Below, piece by piece: positions 13,001 to 27,187 of a stretch of 64,000 bases of DNA. Every line of letters starts with the position of its first letter. Within the stretch, counting starts at the first letter, position 1. The notes under the pieces are model-generated. The model did not search any database. It worked only from the letters and a program-made list of their open reading frames with translations, and was not told the origin of the DNA. Source of the DNA: Dichotomocladium elegans (taxonomy: Eukaryota; Mucoromycota; Mucoromycetes; Mucorales; Lichtheimiaceae); NCBI GenBank assembly GCA_025716815.1, contig JAIXMN010000032.1, positions 1 to 64,000 of the forward strand, read 5' to 3'. The position numbers were made by a program, and so were the translations under genes.

Positions 13001-16000
13001 ACCCAAGCCATGAATTCTTCAGAGCTCATCTCATCAGCATTATAGATGGTTTCAAGTTCCGTTACCGCATCGGTCAACAGCAGAGCCAATGAGACACGCA
13101 TCTCATTCTCGAGAAGGGTGAGCCAGTCATTGATCTTGGGATTATCCTTAATAGAGACAGGTGTCTTGAACCGCACTTCCTCACCTTCCTTGGAGGCCAT
13201 ACCCATGATCTCGGTGTTATCTTCATTCAACAAGATAGTGGCAATACCAGCAAACATCTTCTTGAAATGCTTTTGGATGCGGAGTACATCTTTGCTGTTA
13301 CCGATAATTTCAAGCAAGTCTTCATCGCCAACAAAGTAAAAGCGCGGGAAAGAAGCACGCTCGCGCTCAAGATATTCACCGAGAGCCTTCTGAATCTTGC
13401 TCAAAAGATCGGCGAGGCGTTCAAGTGATTTTTGAATGTTGGGAATATTGAGTACGTCCAAGACAAAGGGCGATTTGTACACCTTTTTCATGACAGTCAA
13501 AAATTCGGTATTGATGCTCTGGAAGCGGGAGGTCTCGACAGGCAGCAGATGTTTAATATCTACACTGCCGCTGAAAATTCCCTCCAAGTAGACCCATTGT
13601 CGCTGGACATCAATCCAGACATCAAACAAAACGTGAACACGGTTGAGCTTGTCCTCCCACGACGAGGCATCTTCCTCAAAGGCCTTATAATATGGCGAGA
13701 GCTTCATGGCAGTCAAGGAATTGATGTGTTCGCTCGACTTGTTGAATAGGTCGTCCCAGCCACGGATAAGGCGACATTTGTTTTGATAGTTGACCAAGTC
13801 GAGGACATAATTTGCCCAAGTTTCCTTGACTTGTTTCAAGAATTCCTCAAGAGCCATTTCGCCCTGTGCTTGCAGGATGACATCTCGCAAAAGCTGTTCG
13901 TTACGCTTCAAGTCAAGATCCCACAAATGGCCAATGGTCATTTCAGTAAGAGTAAAGCGACCTTCGACTTTGAGTGCTTTGAAGATCTGACGCCAATGAC
14001 GTTCACGAAGAGCCTCGGACTTAAGGTCGGCGACAAGTGGATTGACTCTCAAGAGCTGGCGAAGAACCTCCTGAACATATTCATAGGCAGCGTATTGGCG
14101 CATGCGGTTTGGCATTTCTTTGGTCGAGTTGACAAGTTCATCGATATGCTGACGGACTTTGCGGGGAACAACAGAGGACCAAATAGTCTCACGGATTTCA
14201 TTGAGCGATTGCCAGACATTGGCAAGGGCAGTCCAGACAGACTTAAGGTCGCGCAATTCTTCGAGAACAGGATCGAGACGGGCCTCCGAGGTTTGCTCGA
14301 GATCGAGGGCTTCTTTCGCACGACAGACCATATCGTACTCTTCTTTAAGGCGTGTGACACGTCCTTCAAATATGCTGAGGGTATTGGTGGCGATATCGGG
14401 TTTAATGTCACCTTGAACAGGCTTGGTTTTCTCCCATTCATTACATATATCACGAATCTTTTGCTCAACAACCTTGTCCTCAGCAACAATCTTCATCTGT
14501 AGACCGGCGATCTGTTCTTGGATAGCGTTGTTCTTGCGGCTCAAAATCTCATTAAAAGCGCTCCACTCGCCGTCCACTTGGTCAACATATACCCAGTCGT
14601 TGGGGAACTGGAAACGTTGCCGTTCCAAGGTTTTCTGGCCTTGGCGGAAGAGCTCGACATCTTGGCTCCACTTGGCCACCTTCCGCTTAAGATCTTGAAC
14701 GAAGGTAATGAAAGTGACAGCTTCTCCAGTTGAGTTACTCTCAATGTGCTGCTGCTCGAGCTCATAACGGGCCTTGGACACCGAGACATGGAAGTCACGC
14801 ATTGAGCCACCAAGCATGCTGCCAAATTTGTTGAGGATCTCGCGTTGCCACTGGTCATATTTTTGGTTGACCTTGCTTTGGACCTGCTCATAATCGACCA
14901 CCAGTGGACCAAAGGATTGCTCAGTTTCAGAGTTATCGAACGTGCTGCGTGCTTTCTTGATCTCAAGCAAGATTTGCTGCCATTTTGAGAGATCATCCCC
15001 GAGAATGTTAAATACGTGGTTGGATTCCAGATCCCAAAGAGACTGGTACTGGAGCCAGATGTTAACATATTCTGAGACTTGGCTGATCTTGTTCTCAATG
15101 ATCTGATATGCCATCTCCAATGAGCCGTCACCGAGGCGGGTGAGAAGGCTGGCATATGTTTTTTCAATAGTTGGATTATCCTTAACGCTCAGGCCACCCT
15201 CGTATCGAGAGCTCTGAATACGTGGCAAATGGCAAACAGTCGAGAGCCAATCGTGCAGCTGTGACCACCAGCTAGCGCGGGCCTGCTCAATTGGGGGATC
15301 GAGATACATGACCTGATTGCGAATACGAATTTCGTGTACTAATGTATGGAGAGCTGGCTTCACATCGGGAGATTTCTGCACGGTCACGACCTTCTCCTCA
15401 ATGGCGAGATTGTCGCGTGCATTGGTCTTTCTCTTGCGCCGGCTCTTCGAAATGCTGGCTTCAGGAATGACGAGCTCTTCATCAATACCCTTGAAGCTGT
15501 TTGTCCATGACCTGATGGCTTGCTGAAGTCGGGTAATCAACACGCTTTCAATACGTTTGTCAAGGCCGGCGACCCATTGATCGAGGTTGGAATAGTTTTC
15601 GAGGTTAAGACGATCGATCTACTCATATCGGTGCGTGAGTACGATCTAATACAGCAGTTACAACTGACATACCAGCTTTTGAATTCTAGCCAAAGCATCT
15701 TCAAGCCGTTCTGCCTGGTAAGGACAGGCATTCATTTCTTCAATGCTCTTGTTGATATCATCGTAGTAGCCAATCAATGCATCGACCTTATCCTGGAAAA
15801 CCGAAACCACATTGGCAAATTCGCGAACAAAATTGACATGTCTGTTCTCACGGGTATCGAGCGGGCTACCAGTAATGTACGAGAGGGGACGGTGATGTCC
15901 ATCGTAAGTATTGACGAAATAATCCCAACGCAAGTTGATTCCTATCAGAGTATTATGTTTTAGCGCGTTTTTCTCAGAAGCCCATGCTGGCTTTATTACC

Positions 16001-18921
16001 CTTCGTAATCATGACATGGACCTCGTTTCTGTAACCCGCAACAAGAGTGCTTATATCAGGGTTACGATTCACCTTGTGGACAGTCTGAGAAAAGGTTCTG
16101 ACAGCTTCCATCAAACTGACAGCAAAGGGATAGACGCGCTTGGCATCCTTCGCCACGTTGGAGATTGTGTGGGGGACGGGATAATTGAGCCATAATAAAT
16201 TGCGCACCTCTTTGAACAAGGTGATGATCTGGCCGTCAAAGTTAACGCCGAGCTGGCGGGTGTTCTGAACACGGTTGCGTGAGATCTCAAAGATGCGACC
16301 CGAGACAGATAAATCCCGCTTCGTGATTTCTTGCAGCCAGTTGTCGTAAATAAGACGAGTGTCGAGTTTTTTGCGGAAGCTGTTGCTCTCGATCTGGAGC
16401 TTTTGGCCCTCGGCGTAAAGTTCCCAGCCTTTGCCGAGAACGTCCTCAACACGCTTCATGTATAAGGTGAGCTGGCGCTCAATTTGACGGGCCCAAACAA
16501 TGGCGCCTGAGATGGGAGGAAGATCGCGCAGCTGAGCCATCATGTAGGCCTCAGAATTGCGATATTGCATTTTGAACTTGTCATGCAATTTGTTGATATC
16601 TTCCTTGACACTGTCAATCAGTTGGGTCTGATATTCTTGAATAGCACCGCGAATCTAATTTCCAGAACGTCAGCAAACATCATCGCAAACTCCCGTATTA
16701 AAACAATATATTGCCTTAGGGCGAACGAAAAGGGCGTTGAACTTGGAAAAGACTCTGAACATTTCATTTGCGCTCTTCGCGGTACCAAGGCGGTCCCTCA
16801 AGCGAGCAATGATCTGGTTTTCGACTCTAGAAACACGGTCATTGTATGCATTCTCGGCCTGCACCCAGATCTCTGTGCCCTCTGTAAAAATATATGTGTG
16901 TAAGCGTAAGAAAACCGTAGTCTATGGATAGACATTTACCGGGTGTCACGTCCAAAACGTCAATGTTTTTGACACTGTCATACGCGATCTTCACTTCTTC
17001 GACAGCATTGATATCGCTGATGCTGATACTCTCTTCTTCTTCCATCACGCTGTTCACCTGGCCATCGACGACCACAGTAGACTTTTTTGCGCGAGGGCTG
17101 GTCATCACGCGGACAATAGTCTGGTGAAGCTGCTCGTGTTGCTTTCGGAAGGCGCGAACAAAGGCAACACGCTCTTGAAGCTTGGCGTGTGCAGCGTTGA
17201 TTTTGATAGGCATGAACTTTTCAGACCGCTTGCGAGTCACATCACGAGCAACATTGGTGAATTCTTTGATAAGATCATCCCAAGTCTGAAACACTGCCTC
17301 AGCACCAGCAGTTGTCTTTTCAAAATCGTCATACTCCATGTACATCAAGCGTCGACTGCCCAGCACCTTCAAAAGCTGGTCGTTTAGATCACGAGAAATA
17401 GCTTCTACGAGTGGCAGAGCACGTCGAATGGGGTAGGGCCTAAAAACACAATGTGGTTAAATTAAGGCCACGAGTGCAAAAAAAACAGAAACATACGAAA
17501 GCTTCAGCTTCTTGTTTAAGTGCGCAAAGATGAGGACAAGCGACTCGCGGATTTTATCAACATCGGTTGCCGAAAGAAGCTCATTCAGAGGAAAATCCTT
17601 CATCAGCTGATTGTATTTATGGACTAAGAGTTGCTGTGAGTATTGGTTTATCAGGAGAATATCCATGGGTCGGTTTCTTACCAAGCTCCATCTGTTCCTT
17701 CAACCCTGTGTCTGCAATAAAGCTGACCGTGGCATGGAAACGTTTGGCATGCTTGAGAATATCAAGCGTCAGGGCTAGAAAATAGATATCATTTCAGCGA
17801 CGAGCAGAAATTAAGGATTTCGTCTACTTACTGATCTGGTCGCTCTTGAGCTGCTCATTAATTTTCTCCAAAGCACGCTCCATGCTCAACCAGAAGTTTA
17901 TTTCCTGGATTGCAGTGCCATTTGCAGGATCACGCGACATATTCGTCACTTTTTGGATTTCCTTGATCCAGCCATTCACATCACCTTGGAGCTTGTTGAG
18001 AAATGCCGAATCCGAGAATAGGTTGGAATCGATGGCATCCACCGTAACACGCTTGCTTTGTTCACGACACTAAATATGGGAAAAGTAAGTTGATTGCATA
18101 ATTTTTATCATATACCGGCCATACAAACCTTGTCCACTGCCTTCTGAACTACTGGGTGAATGTTGAGTGAGATATCAGGGATTTCAACGTTTTGTTGTAG
18201 ATGCAATAAACTGAGCTCCAGCTCAGCCATTTTCTTCTTGGCCATAGGAACACCCATTTTATTATCTTCATTCTTGCTCTTGCTGCTGCTCTCAGCACCG
18301 ACAGTCCCAAGTCTTGCATTGACGTAAGCGTTAAAGTAAGGGCTTACTGCCAAGTGGATGTACGAATGCAGGAACTCGTAGGCGCTTGCCTGACCAGGCT
18401 CACTTGCACTGGGGGCACCAGGAAGATTTATGAACTGCAGCTGAGACTGTAAAGGTCTGGAGGGATCGAGTGTGGCTGATCGTTTGATAATGGCCAGCGA
18501 CCCAACGTGTGTGGGTAGATATGTAATTTCCTGCGAGAGGGAATAGGAATAGGTGGCAGGCGCAGACTCATCTGTGCGATTCCACAGAGAGGAGTTAGTG
18601 TTACAAAATTAACCACGAAAAAAATTATTTCCCTCGTATACCTTCGTCTTTCACGCCTTCTCGTTCCTTGAAAACGAAAAGGACCTGGCTCTGCGCGTCG
18701 GAAGCGAACCGTTTGAACTTTTCCGCAGTATCAGGGTAGGAAAATAGACTGTCTTGCAGATCTGACAGATCAGCTCCGAGTACGAGGGGGAGTAATTGCT
18801 CGAAGTAATCTTGTAGGACATGGATGTCGAACTCCAGTAGCGCCTCTGCAGCAGGGCCAGTTGCTCCAAGAGAGGAGACTGGTGCGAGTGTAGTCTCATC
18901 CTCCAGCATGATGTACTTCAC
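4043..18921 (-). CDS. DYN1: Cytoplasmic dynein 1 heavy chain
   Basis: This is the ATP-driven minus-end microtubule motor that moves nuclei, endosomes and spindles. About 14 exons run from ATG 18921 to a stop at 4043; the largest are about 15.6-11.8, 11.6-8.3, 8.2-6.1 and 6.0-4.0 kb. The N-terminal tail (DHC_N1-like) fills exons down to about 15.6 kb. P-loops of the motor ring are visible: AAA1 GPAGTGKT at 12481-12504, AAA2 GPSGSGKS at 11419-11442, AAA3 GPPGSGKT at 10297-10320, and AAA4 GVSGSGKT at 9271-9294. A coiled-coil stalk follows near 8.5-8.3 kb. The microtubule-binding tip ([18 protein letters not shown]) is near 8.1 kb, followed by the returning stalk and AAA5-6. The end ([19 protein letters not shown]) is a full C-terminal domain like that of animals. 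Junctions checked keep frame, for example 18572-18641. Total is near 4,700 residues, longer than the about 4,200-4,400 usual in ascomycetes. Confidence 0.97.
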
Positions 18922-20646
18922 TGTTTAGCGTGTACAAAAGAGCTTGTCCAGTCAAAGAGGGCAGGAAAGATGAGATATGAAGATGAGAAGTAGATGTACA
19001 GGACAAATGAACAGCTAAGAAAGTATGAAAGCCCTCTCTCTTAAACCCCACTGTTCAAAGTGGATAAGAAAAAGAAAAAGAGTAGAGCGGCACTTTAGGT
19101 TTCGCTCTTTACGCGGGACCACCGCTCGGTCCAGACATATGATTGGAAGCTGAGTGTGCGCAGTAAGGTCGCATCAAAACACTCAAGATAGCAGTGCGCG
19201 TCGAAATATCACAGTGCTGAACTAATTTAATCAAGCGTACATATGCCTTCCTTCTATCAGTAAACCCTGATTGTTATTTTCTTCGCCGTGCGGCCAAGCT
19301 CAAGGAAGTGGAAAGCAGTTCGCGATCAACGTTACACACGTACGCTACCCAGTTATCTGTCCCTGAATTTTGTGCCTGTGTACCTGGTTTTACTTTACCT
19401 ATTATGCACCAAGACGGCTAAGAATGCAGGAGAGCGCCGTAGACAAGTAAGACTGAGACGGTGTAGTAAACTTTAATAAATTCTGTAGAAGTGTATTTCT
19501 CTGCAACTATTATCGCTTGTTGATACACCTGTCAAATTCATCTAGAGTTTGTACAAAGAAGCATGTACACTATCCAAAGAGTGTACGTTACAAAACTTGC
19601 AAAACCACTCATCGCCTTCGCACACGTTGGATGACTTGCATTGCCATAGTAATCACAGCTTGGCTATTCTCTCATAGTCTTCCATGAGTATGAAAGGTTA
19701 ATTTTCATTCTACGGACAAAAAACCATTCACCTTGAAGGGTATGCACTTGATTCTTCTTGCACGTTCAACATTCTGACATAGATAATCGTTTTTTGTGCG
19801 AATACAAGCAGGTTTATATCTTTGATGAAAAAAGTAGTATCTTCAACAGTATCTTTGACTTTTCTACGGCGCATATTTTCTCCATGAACGAAATAATGCA
19901 GACAAACAGATGATGGAAACGGGTATTCAAACATGGGTTAACTCTGTACGCCTACCGAGATAAATTGGCTGATGTATGCGAAGGTTTGACTCCATCATCT
20001 GTTCATTCAGAACCGGGTAATAGGCAATCCAGTACGGAAACTTAGTGACAGCGTTTTTAAGAGATGTAGAGCCAGAGTGGGTTGTTCGCGTATTCTCTCA
20101 ACAAAGAGCATGAGAGCGACATTTTAGAACTCCATTATCCATCCTTAGTAGCCTTGGTGCAAATATCACAGCCTACCAGTGCATGAAATTGTGCTTATCC
20201 GTATCGTTCATAATAAGTCAAGACAGCTCCATTGAGATCTCGAAAACTCTGGTCCAATGGGTCTGACATCACATTTTCTTCAAGATCCGTAGGTCATGTG
20301 AGCACTTAATCCGTTGAGGTTTGGGCCTTTGGCCGTCGGAGTTTCCGTGACGACCACATTCGATTCTGGCTCGCCTGTTCTCCCGTCCTTGCGTTATTCC
20401 GCTGGCTCTTTTGAACGAAAGAGAGGGTTTCCATCTCGCGTTCGTGCGGCATTACCAGCCTTTTCTCGGTCTCTTCATCGCTTATAGAAAAAGGAGCGAA
20501 GAATATACGAACTCTGTACAATCAGTAATCGCTAGAGTTTGTTCGCCAATCCTTGTTTCTCGACTTGTTTCTCTGAAGTATACTCTCCACAAACCCATCC
20601 GCGACTTCCTTTTCTCAATCCAGAATCGCTTTGATACTGCAACACT
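18922..20646. other. Divergent intergenic region between dynein and MON2
   Basis: The 1.7 kb here should hold the promoters of both genes, which point away from each other. Short open frames exist, but none shows a domain or a splice pattern that I can support. No clear TATA element could be assigned to either gene. Confidence 0.5.
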
Positions 20647-23600
20647 ATGAGTGGATTGACGGCGTTTCTGCAAACCGAACTTCTCTCTCTTTCAAGCGAG
20701 GCGCGTCGAAAACACCCTGAAATTAAAGAAGTACCGTATCGAATCCAAGTTTCCCCTGTGAGGCGGTGGACCAAGAGACAAACTTAATAGTAATATATGA
20801 TAGGCTGCCGAACGTCTGAGCGCCATTCTTCGAAGCTTTAAAGAACGGCCGGGATACAATATTGCTAATGGTGAGATTTTTTCTTTGTGTATATTTGAAA
20901 GTTGGGATTAATGCTTAGAACATAATAGAGCTATCAAAGTCCGAGGATGCCTTGCGCCCGTTTGTGCTTGCATGCGAGACGAAGCAAGTCAAACTGGTCA
21001 CAATTGCGATAGGATGCATACAGAAGCTTATCTCTTTCCATGCTATACCGGAGGTATATAGGCCAAATGCTTATAGCAGCGGCAGTATTTTGTGCGCTGA
21101 GCAAGGGATGGTTGTTAATCGCAACGTGCTTAGACCTCTGTTCGAACTATTCTGCGAAAATTGACGGATATCAGCGTCCACGGCGTCGATATACAGCTGA
21201 AGATTCTACAAACAGTCTTGCCTCTGTTGACAAACTATCGAAGTGTACATGATGATATATTGGCTGAGGTGAAGTAATAGATTGAAGCAAAAGGAGGATG
21301 AGAATGGATTGGTGGATGGGTGTTATTGAATCTTTATCACCAGGCGCTGTTGATTTGCTTTCGTCTGCAAGACTCGAAAATCGTCGTCGTCAACAACACT
21401 GCGGCTGCTACATTGCGTCAGCTGGTGATCTTTGTATTTGACAAAGTGGGCAAGGAGGATGGACAGCTCCCTCGTGAGGGGGAGGAGGAGGCTAAACTTG
21501 GTATATAAATGGGAAATGAAAGCATAGACGGCAGTGAAATCATGATTTGACGAGAGTCATTTTTGTAGAAATCCAACTAAATTCGGGCGAAACTATTACG
21601 CTGCGACCATGCGCTAAAGACGCCTATTACCTCTTCCAAGATCTGTGTCTTCTCACCAATAATGAACCTCCACAACTATTGCGTCTCACTCACCTATCCA
21701 AGACTTTTGGCTTAGAATTGATTGAGAGTGTCCTGACGAACCACTATATGCTTTTCCGCGGGGTAGGCCTTGTTTCTGCTGATTGTCTGATATGGGATGT
21801 TTACGATTTACTGACATGCTTCAAACTAGCACAAGGAACTCAGTTCATTGCTGCGGGAACGAGTGTGTCCTTTAATAATCAGAAACTTCTCTGAAAAAAA
21901 TGAATTCCCACAAACCATGCGACTTACTCGTGTTGTATATATCCTGATCAAGCAATTCAGCGAAATTCTGGTAAGGCATCCTTTAAATTGCAGATGACTC
22001 AGTAGGTTAAGCGGCATTTCAAAAGGTGATGGAATGCGAAATATTTCTCTCGATGTTTGTCAAAATTCTCGAACCCGAGCACCCGCATTGGCAGCGCGTG
22101 CTCGCCATGGAAATTTTCCGGGGCGTATGTGGTGATGCGGTTCTTCTCTGCTCTATCTATAAATGGTACGATTGCCACGAAAGTTCTACAGATGTATTTC
22201 GTGATATGATTACTGCATTTGGGCGCCTCGCCACCGAGAAGCCCCAGTTGATCGGCGCTACACAGGGAGGTCGAGACAGCACAGACCATGGTCAAGGCTC
22301 AGGGAATTATTCCAATTATCACGCAAGTTCCACGTCGTTCAACGGAAGTGATAGTGGTGGGCCATGTCTCAGCTCAGCAGGATCAACTATGCGAATCCAG
22401 TGGCAAGTGGAAAGTTAGAATAGATTTTCCGAATGTATCTAATTCATGGAGCAGCATAGACCAGCTGGACAAAGCGGACCCTCCTACGATCCCCGAGACA
22501 TACATCTTCTATCTGGCAGCCCTGTGTCTTAATTCTATAGCAGATGGTCTTGCAGGCCTCGCATTGCCCCGATTTAATGGAGGTAGCATTCGTACTCCCA
22601 GCAACTCCACGATACGATCCACCTCGAGTGAGCAAAAGCAACCAGCTTCGTCCCTTGACATACCCATACCTAAAAAATCCGAGTCTACCGAGACAACGCG
22701 TTCGGCCATAGTCAAAAAAGACCTAACATTGGTTACAGACATGGCAAATGTGGCGTGGCCTGGTTTATTGGCAGCCATGTCGTTTTATCTCTCTGCAAAT
22801 CTCGATGAGGAACTCTTCCAGAGCACAATGCGGTCTTACCAGAATTTTACCAATGTATGCGGTGTCCTTGATTTGGTTGTTCCGCGCGATGCCTTCCTGA
22901 CTAGCTTGTGTAAAAATGCAATTCCTGCGAGTTCGGTCTTATCATCGGGTCTATTCTCGAGCAAGAGCACCAGTAGCACAACGAGTATCACCACAGTATC
23001 CACGTCAACCATCGCGGTGTCGTACGCAGACTTGCCTGCCCCGCAACAGCAAGTGCTGGGTAATATTGTGATGAGCGATAAAAACCTTTACAGTCTCCGA
23101 GTTCTCTTGAATATTGCCATGTTCCTCGGAAGCGTGTTGGGGCCATCGTGGTATTTGGTGATTGAAACGCTCCAACAGGCAGACTTTCTCCTCTTCAACC
23201 GACCTAGTCCAAAATCATCAGCAGGAGGAGGTACAGTCACACCGAGTGTGGCCCCTGTACGTCGCACTTTGTCCGGGGCAATGATGTCTACCACATCTGT
23301 AAGCACGGCATCTAGTAATCTTAGCACAGGTATGCCCATGTCTCGGGAGTTGACATACGTATGACTTATTCGGGTTTGCAACTTTCAGGTGCAACGAACC
23401 AGATGGATGCTGATCATGTCGCGATCATTCATGGATCACTCACACGACTCTTCGAGAACGCCAAGTTCCTTGACGACGGAGCGTTTATTGCGTTCGCAAC
23501 AGCTCTATGTCGGTTAAGCGCAGAAATGAGCGGATTACCAACAAAAGAAGATGAGATGGTGTTATCTACAAAATACTCACGCTCGGTAAACCTAAAACGC

Positions 23601-26600
23601 TCATCGTTGGTGAAATAAAGGGTTCTAATCAGTGATCAACAGAAAATCTTCAACAAGACTTCGTTCGCGGTCGAGAAACTGCGCTATATCGCCACATTAG
23701 ATATGGATCGACTTATCAGTCCCGATAAGGATTGTGGCGCATGGGATCTGATCACTGATCATCTGATTTCTACTGCAAACTTTACGCACACACCGCCCAC
23801 GATCCGTACGCAAGCCTGCGAGGCAATCGCGGATATTGTCATTGCAGCGATGGACCATATCCTATCACAGCAGAAGGAACCGGACGAGCACATGCAGACC
23901 CGACTACTAAAGGCACTCGATCAGTGCATCAATTATACCCCTAACAATAATTATCAACCCCACGACGAGAAGCAGCCCCCAAGCAAGACTTTCCCTGAAG
24001 TTCAACGTATGGGACTCGAGACACTCAACAAACTCCTCCAAACCTCTGGCCACTCTTTCACGTGCGGCTGGAGTCTCATCTTTGAGATGGTCAAGCATGT
24101 GACGACGACATCGCCGAGTATACAACTCGATACAGCATCTGCGATTGACGAGGAGCTTGAAGTGATTGATGATGAGATAAGGACGGAGCGAGCAAGCATA
24201 GACACGACCAATTCATCGCTTCGGGTGGTAACAACGTCAAGCGGAGGCGGACCGAGCAGATCATCAGGAGGGCTTATCAAGGTGGCATTTGCGAGCCTGC
24301 AACTAATTTGCACCGATTTCTTGGGACTTTTATCGCCAGACTGCCTGCGTCAATGTATTGCTACGTTAGGTGCGTTTGGCATGCAAAGCGAGGATATCAA
24401 TATCAGCTTGACGGCAGTTGGCTTGCTCTGGAATCTGTCTGATTTTATCCAGACTAAGCATCTCGAGCTTGAGAAGAAGGATGAGAACATGGAGGTGGCA
24501 GAAGAAGAGGATGTGATTACCAAGGAAATGCTAAACATAGATCAGGCACTTGAAGCGCAAGAGACGCCTGCGAATTTCAGCATATTGTGGATGCTTCTGC
24601 TTCTCCAGCTATCCCATGTCTGCACCGATCCACGGCCGGAGGTGCGCAACGGAGCTAATCAGACGCTCTTTCGTACTATCATGATGAATGGGAATGTGCT
24701 GAGCCGGCGTCTATGGAGTGCATGTATTTGGGAAGTTCTTTTTCCCTTGTTGGATGCGATCAAAATGTCTTCCATCAGAGCAGTCAAGATGATGCAAGCC
24801 CAGGCGGCACGGTCACCATCATTATCGCCCCTGGCTGACCGAGATCCGTCCGGATTCTTGCTCCACCATTCGCGAGACACTGCGGACAAGCAGTGGGATG
24901 AGACCAAGGTGCTGGTTATCAGCGGGATTTCGGGGATATTTCGCGATTTTCTAGGCAAACTTTACACGTTGCCAAAGTTTGACAGGGCCTGGTCCCTTCT
25001 TTTGGCACATCTCGAAGATTCTTGCTTGCGTTCAAGTCAAGAGGTTTCGCTTGCGAGTATCAAAAGCTTTCAGAATATTGCATCGCAGAGACCGGATTGC
25101 GATTGTCAAGAAACGGTCACCTCTCTTTGGAACAGTGCATGGGTGTCCTGGCTCAGTATTGGACAAAGCATAACTGCTCCGAGGGAAGAAGGTGAAGATG
25201 AGTTGCAAACACGCCGCAAGCAGTTGGATTCTGAGCTGCATCCTCTGACGTTGTCATTATCATCCTCGAGCGCAGCAACCATCTCGGAAGATTTCTCCCA
25301 AGACATGTTGACGGTGTATGTGGGCATGTTTACGGACTTATACAGTGTGATCTCGGCAACCTTCTCGCTCGCAGACGTAGAAAGCATGTTGGTTGTGCTA
25401 AAAGATATTCTAGTCTACTCAACGAGTCCCCAATATCGCACTGATATCGACAATCTCTCTCCACTGCAAGAAGCTGTGTTAAAGGTGATTCGAAGGCTCG
25501 ACATGGATGTTCCGGGCATTCCTGCCCTTGTTCTACGCGATCTTTCGGTGTATATGACGCTGGGATTTGTAAGCCTGCAGCAGGAAAACGGGCAGAAAGC
25601 CAACGGCTCGACGTCGACAGGTCCACGCCGATTTACGACAGTGACATATATTGCACTGAATAAAAAGGCGACCAAGCTGGTAGTGGAGTACTTCAAGAGT
25701 TACGCGGATGATCTATCACTTTATTCTGAAGGGGTATTTGAGCGGATCATCGGTGCGTTTGGACTACCCATGAAGCTCAAGTACGACTGTCCGCCATCAT
25801 TCAAACATGGAGACGATAAGACGCCGTTGTGGAAGTTCGCGACCACTGGGCTCTTGGATATTCTTCGCCTAGGACTTGAGAAATTGCATGGATTCGGCGA
25901 AGGTAAATCCTTCCTCCTCCCGGGAAGAGAATTATTGGGCGTACTAAATTGCTGTGATTAGATGTGCCACTGGAGCGGTTCGTCGGGGTGTGGCGGACAT
26001 TGGTCGACGTTCTGCATGGAAGTCTTCTCTCACCCAGGTAAAAAAAAAGTTGGTAGACGCATCATGCATTGATCGATTGACAAGCAAGTGTGTTACTAGT
26101 ACACCTCCCTCAACAATGACGATTGAGGAACTCGACGTAGATGAGCACTTTGATATCTCAGTGCTGAGCGTCATCCAGAGTGATATTGTTATATTTATTG
26201 GTGAAGAGCGTGTTCCTGATGAGGTGATCGGACGGTTAGTAGACCTCTTGAGAGAAAGCTCGCGTCTCTACTATGTCGATGAGGTTCAATCACACCATCA
26301 CGATGATCTTGAGGACGAATTAGCTACCAAAGAATCAGATGAGGGAAATGAAGTGCTAGAGAGGACGAGCGATATTCTGGGTACAACGGGTACGATCGTT
26401 CCGGTGATGAAAGAAGCGTTCGCATATGCTGCGTTGAGAACGCTCTTTGCGCTCTGTTCATCTGACAATCAAGGTAAGAAAATGCATGTGTAATGTTGGT
26501 CTGGGGGTTTGGGTCTCCTAAATCAACGAAAAAAAAAGACCATGTGGAGGTCCGAAGACGGATTGCTCGGGCCACTGTGCCTGTTCTATTAGAACGCTGC

Positions 26601-27090
26601 GAAACAATTCTCCGCAACTATACGGCCGACGAACCTTTATTAGGTCGTTGCCCGTTCCCAAGGTACTTGAATGGGTATCTGACAAATATTTCATCACGCA
26701 TTCCGATACCTACCCCAAGATGTTCGTTCTTAATACTGGCTTCTCTATTTCCCGCTTGCGGGGGCTTTAGGGTCCGTAAGGAAGAAATATTGTTCTTCTT
26801 GAAACAGTCGATAAAACTCAAGTTGCAAAAAGACATATTGGGGTACAACGAGACCGATCAAGGTATGGACATCATCTGCTGCGATGAAAGGGGCGAACCG
26901 GCTTATTCACCCAGTTATTCTTCATGTTACAGGCGTAGCACGACAGTTACTGCTATCTGGTCCTCGCGGACATCTGTTTTACCTTTACCCTACCTTATGC
27001 AAAATGATTACCTGCGATGATTCCGCAGTTGTGGCACTGATACGCGACTGTCTTGAAGTTGCAGGTTCAGAAATTGGTCTGAGTCGATAA
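20647..27090 (+). CDS. MON2: MON2 homologue, Golgi/endosome trafficking scaffold
   Basis: MON2 is a large Arf-GEF-related protein without a Sec7 domain. It acts with DOP1 at the trans-Golgi and endosomes in membrane recycling. The start reads [20 protein letters not shown] then RKHPEIKE, joined by an intron at 20731-20803 to [19 protein letters not shown], which is the family's N-terminal DCB region. Later exons include [20 protein letters not shown], the HUS-like block [20 protein letters not shown] near 22.1 kb, [20 protein letters not shown], and a long HEAT-like exon from about 23.7 to 25.9 kb. The protein ends [13 protein letters not shown]. About a dozen exons are needed; I did not fix every junction. 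One intron, 22403-22454, appears to be GC-AG. An acidic insertion ([13 protein letters not shown]) and low-complexity Ser/Thr runs look like linkers. Confidence 0.92.
22403..22454 (+). other. Probable GC-AG intron inside MON2
   Basis: The upstream frame STMRIQ and the downstream frame [10 protein letters not shown] are joined in the expected family order only if splicing uses G|GCAAGT at 22403 and CAG at 22454. This gives the codon TG|C and the sequence RIQCIDQLDK. The donor otherwise matches the strong consensus typical of GC donors. No GT donor nearby gives this joined protein. Confidence 0.75.
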
Positions 27091-27169
27091 ATGGCGAATA
27101 TTTGAAGCTTGGATATGCTAGAGCAATAAATATATATGTGTATAAGACGCCAGCAAGCAATGATAATAG

Positions 27170-27187
27170 ATATATATATATATATAT
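27170..27187. repeat. TA dinucleotide repeat
   Basis: An uninterrupted run of alternating T and A lies just beyond the MON2 stop, in presumed 3' untranslated or intergenic DNA. It is a simple microsatellite. Confidence 0.85.

Noticed and set aside
13783..14502. Open frame of 239 residues on the plus strand inside dynein
   Set aside because: It lies wholly opposite the conserved dynein tail and shows no family features; it is a shadow of codon bias in the real gene.
22026..23364. Apparent frameshift in MON2 around 22.3-22.45 kb
   Set aside because: The break is explained by a GC-AG intron that restores the conserved protein, so no mutation need be assumed.
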